Of a stretch of DNA of 64,000 bases, positions 61,106-64,000 are shown in pieces; within the stretch, counting starts at the first letter, position 1, and each line of letters starts with the position of its first letter. The notes under the pieces are model-generated. The model searched no databases and was not told where the DNA came from. It was given only the letters and a program-made list of their open reading frames with translations. This DNA is from CAYOHY01 sp964403885 (lineage in GTDB: Bacteria > Actinomycetota > Coriobacteriia > Anaerosomatales > PHET01). A program made the translations under genes and the position numbers. Where the stretch lies: assembly GCA_964403885.1 (NCBI GenBank), contig CAYOHY010000006.1, positions 8,457-72,456 of the forward strand. Reading direction: 5' to 3'.

Positions 61106-62385
61106 GCGACCTGCGCGACGAGCTTGGGCAGCTGATCGATGCTCTCGAGCACGACGACACGGGCGCCGTCGACCTCGGCCACGTCGACGATGGCTCCGAG
61201 TCCCAAGAGACCACCGTGGCGGATGAGAGTCAGCCCGAGGAGCCAGGGGCCGACCCTGATCTCGAGGACGACGGACCGGTCGATGAGCTCGAGTTGCTCG
61301 AAGAGAGCGCAGATCGCCCTGCCGGCTTCTATCTCACGCCTCGGCAGACCTTCAACATCCTCGCCGGTGTGCTTGCCGTCCTCTTGGTCGGCCTGATCGC
61401 CTATCTCCTGTGGCTCTCGCGCCCCGCCGACTTCACCCGAGAGGGCGGTGCCTCGCGCGCCGGCCTGATCCCGGTACTTGCCATGTACGGTCCGGGCAAG
61501 GGTGAGAATCCCACCTTCAAGCAGCCGATGGGTTCGGCATACAGCCCGGACGGTCGCCGCATCTACGTCGCGGACACGATCAATAACCGCATCGTGGTGT
61601 TCGACAAGAACGGCAAGTACAAGTCCGAGTTTGGCGGATTCGGCATCGCGAAGCCTCTCGAAGGCGCGGCGATGACGTGGGATCCGGGCGAGCTCAACTA
61701 TCCCACCGACGTGGCGGTCGACGGACGCGGCAACGTCTACGTCGCGGACTTCTACAACGACTCCGTGTCGATGTTCACCTCAAAGGGCAAGTTCATCCGC
61801 CGCTTTCCCGACCCCTACAAGATCACAGGCAAGGGTAGTTCCGGACACGATGGAACCGGCATAGCCGTGACCGCCCTCACGGTCGCTGACGGCAAGGTCT
61901 ATGCGACCGATGAGTATCAGGTGTTCGTGTTCTCGACCAAAGGCGAGCTGCTGCGTCAGTTCGGCATGCCCGGGCTGGGACCTTCCGGTCTGGATCGACC
62001 GGGCGGAATCGCCGTGGACTCCCGTGGCCGCATCTACGTCTCGGACTCGAACCACAACCGCGTGGTTGCGTTCTCGCCGGTGGGGAAGCCTCTGTGGGTG
62101 ACCGGTGCGCCGGTCAAGGGCCTCATGAAGGAGACCGACAACCCCTTCATCTTGCCGAGAGGGCTCACTGTCCTTCGCGACGGCTCCATACTGGTCGCAG
62201 ACCCCTTGGGGCAGCAGTTGGTTAAGCTTGATGAAAACGGCAAGGTCGTTGCTAACTATGGAGAGAGAGGCACCGTCGAGGGGCAGTTGAACTTCCCCAA
62301 CGACGTCGCCTCGTTCAAAGACAAGATTCTCGTGGCGGACCGCGAGAACAACCGTGTCCAGGTTGTTCGCCTTAGTGATAGATAA
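61102..62385 (+). CDS. Membrane-anchored NHL-repeat protein, paralogue 2
   Basis: 427 residues from GTG 61102. A long acidic cytoplasmic N-terminus (1-75) precedes one membrane segment (about 88-108, FNILAGVLAVLLVGLIAYLLW) and an NHL propeller (about 120-427: MGSAYSPDGRRIYVADTINNRIVVF; YPTDVAVDGRGNVYVADFYNDSV; PGGIAVDSRGRIYVSDSNHNRVVAF; ILVADRENNRVQVV). Compared with the paralogue at 24428, the acidic tail is here rather than on the TPR protein, and the C-terminal membrane segment is absent. It precedes the seven-heme cytochrome. Confidence 0.88.
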   Translation: MSDLRDELGQLIDALEHDDTGAVDLGHVDDGSESQETTVADESQPEEPGADPDLEDDGPVDELELLEESADRPAGFYLTPRQTFNILAGVLAVLLVGLIAYLLWLSRPADFTREGGASRAGLIPVLAMYGPGKGENPTFKQPMGSAYSPDGRRIYVADTINNRIVVFDKNGKYKSEFGGFGIAKPLEGAAMTWDPGELNYPTDVAVDGRGNVYVADFYNDSVSMFTSKGKFIRRFPDPYKITGKGSSGHDGTGIAVTALTVADGKVYATDEYQVFVFSTKGELLRQFGMPGLGPSGLDRPGGIAVDSRGRIYVSDSNHNRVVAFSPVGKPLWVTGAPVKGLMKETDNPFILPRGLTVLRDGSILVADPLGQQLVKLDENGKVVANYGERGTVEGQLNFPNDVASFKDKILVADRENNRVQVVRLSDR

Positions 62386-62395
62386 ACATTCGCGG

Positions 62396-62425
62396 TTGCC
62401 TGTGGGAGAGGGTGTCCTGTACGAT
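62396..62425 (+). promoter_or_regulatory. Promoter candidate of the seven-heme cytochrome
   Basis: TTGCCT (62396-62401), an 18-base spacer and TACGAT (62420-62425). If real, transcription starts near 62432, which excludes the in-frame ATGs at 62412 and 62424 and supports GTG 62481 as start. A small GTGCA/TGCAC hairpin lies in the leader. Confidence 0.45.
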
Positions 62426-62480
62426 GAGCAATGATGTGCATCTACCTGCACGGACACTGCGGCATGACGGGCGGAACGGT

Positions 62481-63698
62481 GTGACAAAGCACCTGCTCAA
62501 GGCGACAATTCTGGCCATCGCAATCGTAGCTTTCTCGGCTGCGCCTGCTTTGGCATACAAGGAGTCTTCGTCGAGTACCAACCCGTCGTCTACCCCCGCC
62601 TACGCATGCCCCACCTGCCACAGCCTCGAATCCGGCGCATCGTCGCCGTCGGTGGCTCCGCGCACCACTCCCGCTACCTGGACCTGGGATACCGAGGCCG
62701 GCACCAATGTCGGCACTCGCAAGGGCCCCCACGGCGGCTACACCCCGGGTACTCAGAAGTGTCAGACCTGCCACATGGTCCACGGCGCATCGGGTTTCGG
62801 TGCTGCCCTGCTTCCTGAGGCCACTATCGCCGCCACGTGTTACACGTGCCACGACGGTACGGGCGGCGGCGGCGTCTACGGGGTCATCAAGCAGCGCACG
62901 GGCTTCGATCCCACCGAGACCAGCGCGACCGCTGTCGGCGGCACCGCCGGTGGCGTGCATCGCGTCGAGGGTATGCCCGGCATGAACGGCAAGGCCACCG
63001 TGCCCGGCGGTGCCGTTGGCGGCGGTTCGATCGCCACCACCTTCACCGGCTCGAGCGGCGCCATGACCTGCACCGATTGCCACAGCCCGCACAACTCGCG
63101 CACGGTCAAGCCGTTCGTCGGTGACCGTCTGCGCTCCGCCAACGACACCACGTCGGGCCTCATCAAGACCAACCGACTTCTTCGCCAGCGCCCCACATCC
63201 TCGGTCACCACGGTCACCGAGTACGGCTCGGACTGGTGCGAGACCTGCCACAAGGGTACGCGTACCGGTTCCGGACACACGCACTCCGTCGCGGACACGG
63301 TCAGCGCCCCCGGCTGGAACTACAACCATGTCGCCAAGGTCAACGGCTTCAACTCTAGCGTGATGACCTCAGGCTCCTTGGGTGGCGACAACTTCGGCTA
63401 CGTCATGCCTGAAGATGCGGGTGGCGCTCGCCCGGCAGGCTCGCAGCCGGCTCCCATCTGCCAGCAGTGCCATGAGGACCAGCGCACCGTGGGTGACCAG
63501 TCCGTGGTCAACGGTGACCCCATGCAGTCGATCTACCCCTCCGAGGGATTCAACCCCTCGCTTGATGGAACGAGCGCGACCGGCAACCCGCGCTTCCAGA
63601 ACTTCCCGCACGAGACGATGGTCGACGGAATGCTCATCGAGAGCAAGGACGACATCTGTCTCAACTGCCACACGATCGATCCGGGCACCTGGCAGTAG
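62481..63698 (+). CDS. Secreted seven-heme c-type cytochrome
   Basis: 405 residues from GTG 62481, which gives a clean signal peptide (TKHLLKATILAIAIVAFSAAPALA). ATG 62424 is an alternative that adds 19 residues. Seven canonical sites: CPTCH, CQTCH, CYTCH, CTDCH, CETCH, CQQCH, CLNCH. Accessory His occur in CHMVHGASG, CHSPHNS and TGSGHTHSV, as in doubled-CXXCH domains. No membrane anchor. It follows the TPR and NHL paralogues, as the six-heme cytochrome does at 25802. Likely a soluble or wall-bound electron carrier. Confidence 0.92.
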   Translation: MTKHLLKATILAIAIVAFSAAPALAYKESSSSTNPSSTPAYACPTCHSLESGASSPSVAPRTTPATWTWDTEAGTNVGTRKGPHGGYTPGTQKCQTCHMVHGASGFGAALLPEATIAATCYTCHDGTGGGGVYGVIKQRTGFDPTETSATAVGGTAGGVHRVEGMPGMNGKATVPGGAVGGGSIATTFTGSSGAMTCTDCHSPHNSRTVKPFVGDRLRSANDTTSGLIKTNRLLRQRPTSSVTTVTEYGSDWCETCHKGTRTGSGHTHSVADTVSAPGWNYNHVAKVNGFNSSVMTSGSLGGDNFGYVMPEDAGGARPAGSQPAPICQQCHEDQRTVGDQSVVNGDPMQSIYPSEGFNPSLDGTSATGNPRFQNFPHETMVDGMLIESKDDICLNCHTIDPGTWQ

Positions 63699-63722
63699 CC
63701 GACCGGTTTCGAGTGGCACGGG

Positions 63723-63751
63723 TTGTGCACGGAACGCTCCACTCGCACTAT
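63723..63751 (+). promoter_or_regulatory. Promoter candidate of the last gene
   Basis: TTGTGC (63723-63728), a 17-base spacer and CACTAT (63746-63751), 46 bases before ATG 63798. Moderate match only. Confidence 0.35.
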
Positions 63752-63797
63752 GGCGAGCTGGTAGGGAAGTCGGACCCCGACAGGAAGGCTGGCCGTC

Positions 63798-64000
63798 ATG
63801 GCAGCTCCGAACCGCGCCGTATCGACTGCGCTCCGAATCATCCTTGCTGTCGCGCTTGCGCTGCAGCTCTCCGTAGTGCGGGCCCCTCGCGCGCAAGCCG
63901 CTGGAGGGTCGGTCACCTTCTCGACGATCTCGCCTGCAGGCTGGAGCTCGTTCAAGGCGCCGCGGCAGGTGGACGTCGCCCCTGACGGCTCGATCTGGGT
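63798..64000 (+). CDS. Secreted NHL-type protein, 3' truncated by window
   Basis: ATG 63798 with an AGGAAGG site at nine bases opens a frame that runs off the window. The 67 visible residues have a signal peptide (ALRIILAVALALQLSVVRAPRAQAAGG) followed by SFKAPRQVDVAPDGSIWV, the typical first blade of an NHL propeller. It probably belongs to the same family as the proteins at 28549 and 54193. Confidence 0.75.
   Translation, partial: MAAPNRAVSTALRIILAVALALQLSVVRAPRAQAAGGSVTFSTISPAGWSSFKAPRQVDVAPDGSIW

Overview
The window is high-GC bacterial DNA from a draft assembly: three runs of exactly 100 N interrupt genes. It is dominated by two enormous secreted multiheme c-type cytochromes. There are no outer-membrane porin or secretin genes. 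Cytochrome c maturation is by System II (ResB/CcsA). Lipoproteins, envelope NHL beta-propellers, TPR proteins and surface-polysaccharide genes fill the rest. Together this suggests a single-membrane, anaerobic, metal- or surface-respiring actinobacterium, perhaps a Coriobacteriia/OPB41-like lineage; that placement is inference from gene content only.

Layout. 1-2084: sugar-nucleotide and glycosyltransferase genes, including manC on the minus strand. 2222-2827: a lipoprotein. 3113-16540: giant cytochrome 1, about 4,475 residues. By hand count it has 76 canonical CX2CH sites and 35 expanded CXnCH sites, and its C-terminal half is three tandem heme modules. 16776-25654: a tightly packed operon with a propeller/solute-binding fusion, a small membrane protein, ResB, two CcsA paralogues around a lipoprotein, a TPR protein and an NHL protein. 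25802-26701: a six-heme cytochrome ending in a strong terminator. 27080-27712: a minus-strand NapC/NirT-like tetraheme membrane cytochrome. 27930-31485: a lipoprotein and a large NHL/Ig-like secreted protein. 31499-38921: a radical SAM/B12 protein, an O-antigen ligase/TPR fusion, phosphomannomutase, a GT4 and a polyprenyl glycosylphosphotransferase. 39230-49210: giant cytochrome 2, with 55 canonical and 39 expanded sites visible and one assembly gap. 49351-54064: a minus-strand GT-C, radical SAM and GT2 cluster. 54193-64000: a second NHL/Ig protein, a second O-antigen ligase/TPR fusion, a second TPR-NHL-multiheme triplet (seven hemes), and the start of another NHL-type secreted protein.

How it may work together (inference). 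A NapC-like quinol oxidase and small cytochromes could pass electrons from the membrane to the two giant cytochromes, which could act as wall-spanning or extracellular conduits. The ResB/CcsA operon next to giant 1 would attach heme. Its two different CcsA paralogues could relate to the two classes of heme motif. Both giant genes have the same upstream design: a perfect TGTGA-N6-TCACA (CRP/FNR-type) operator, a TTGACC promoter, and a structured leader of roughly 135-145 nt, so they are probably co-regulated. The polysaccharide genes probably build the envelope matrix around these proteins.
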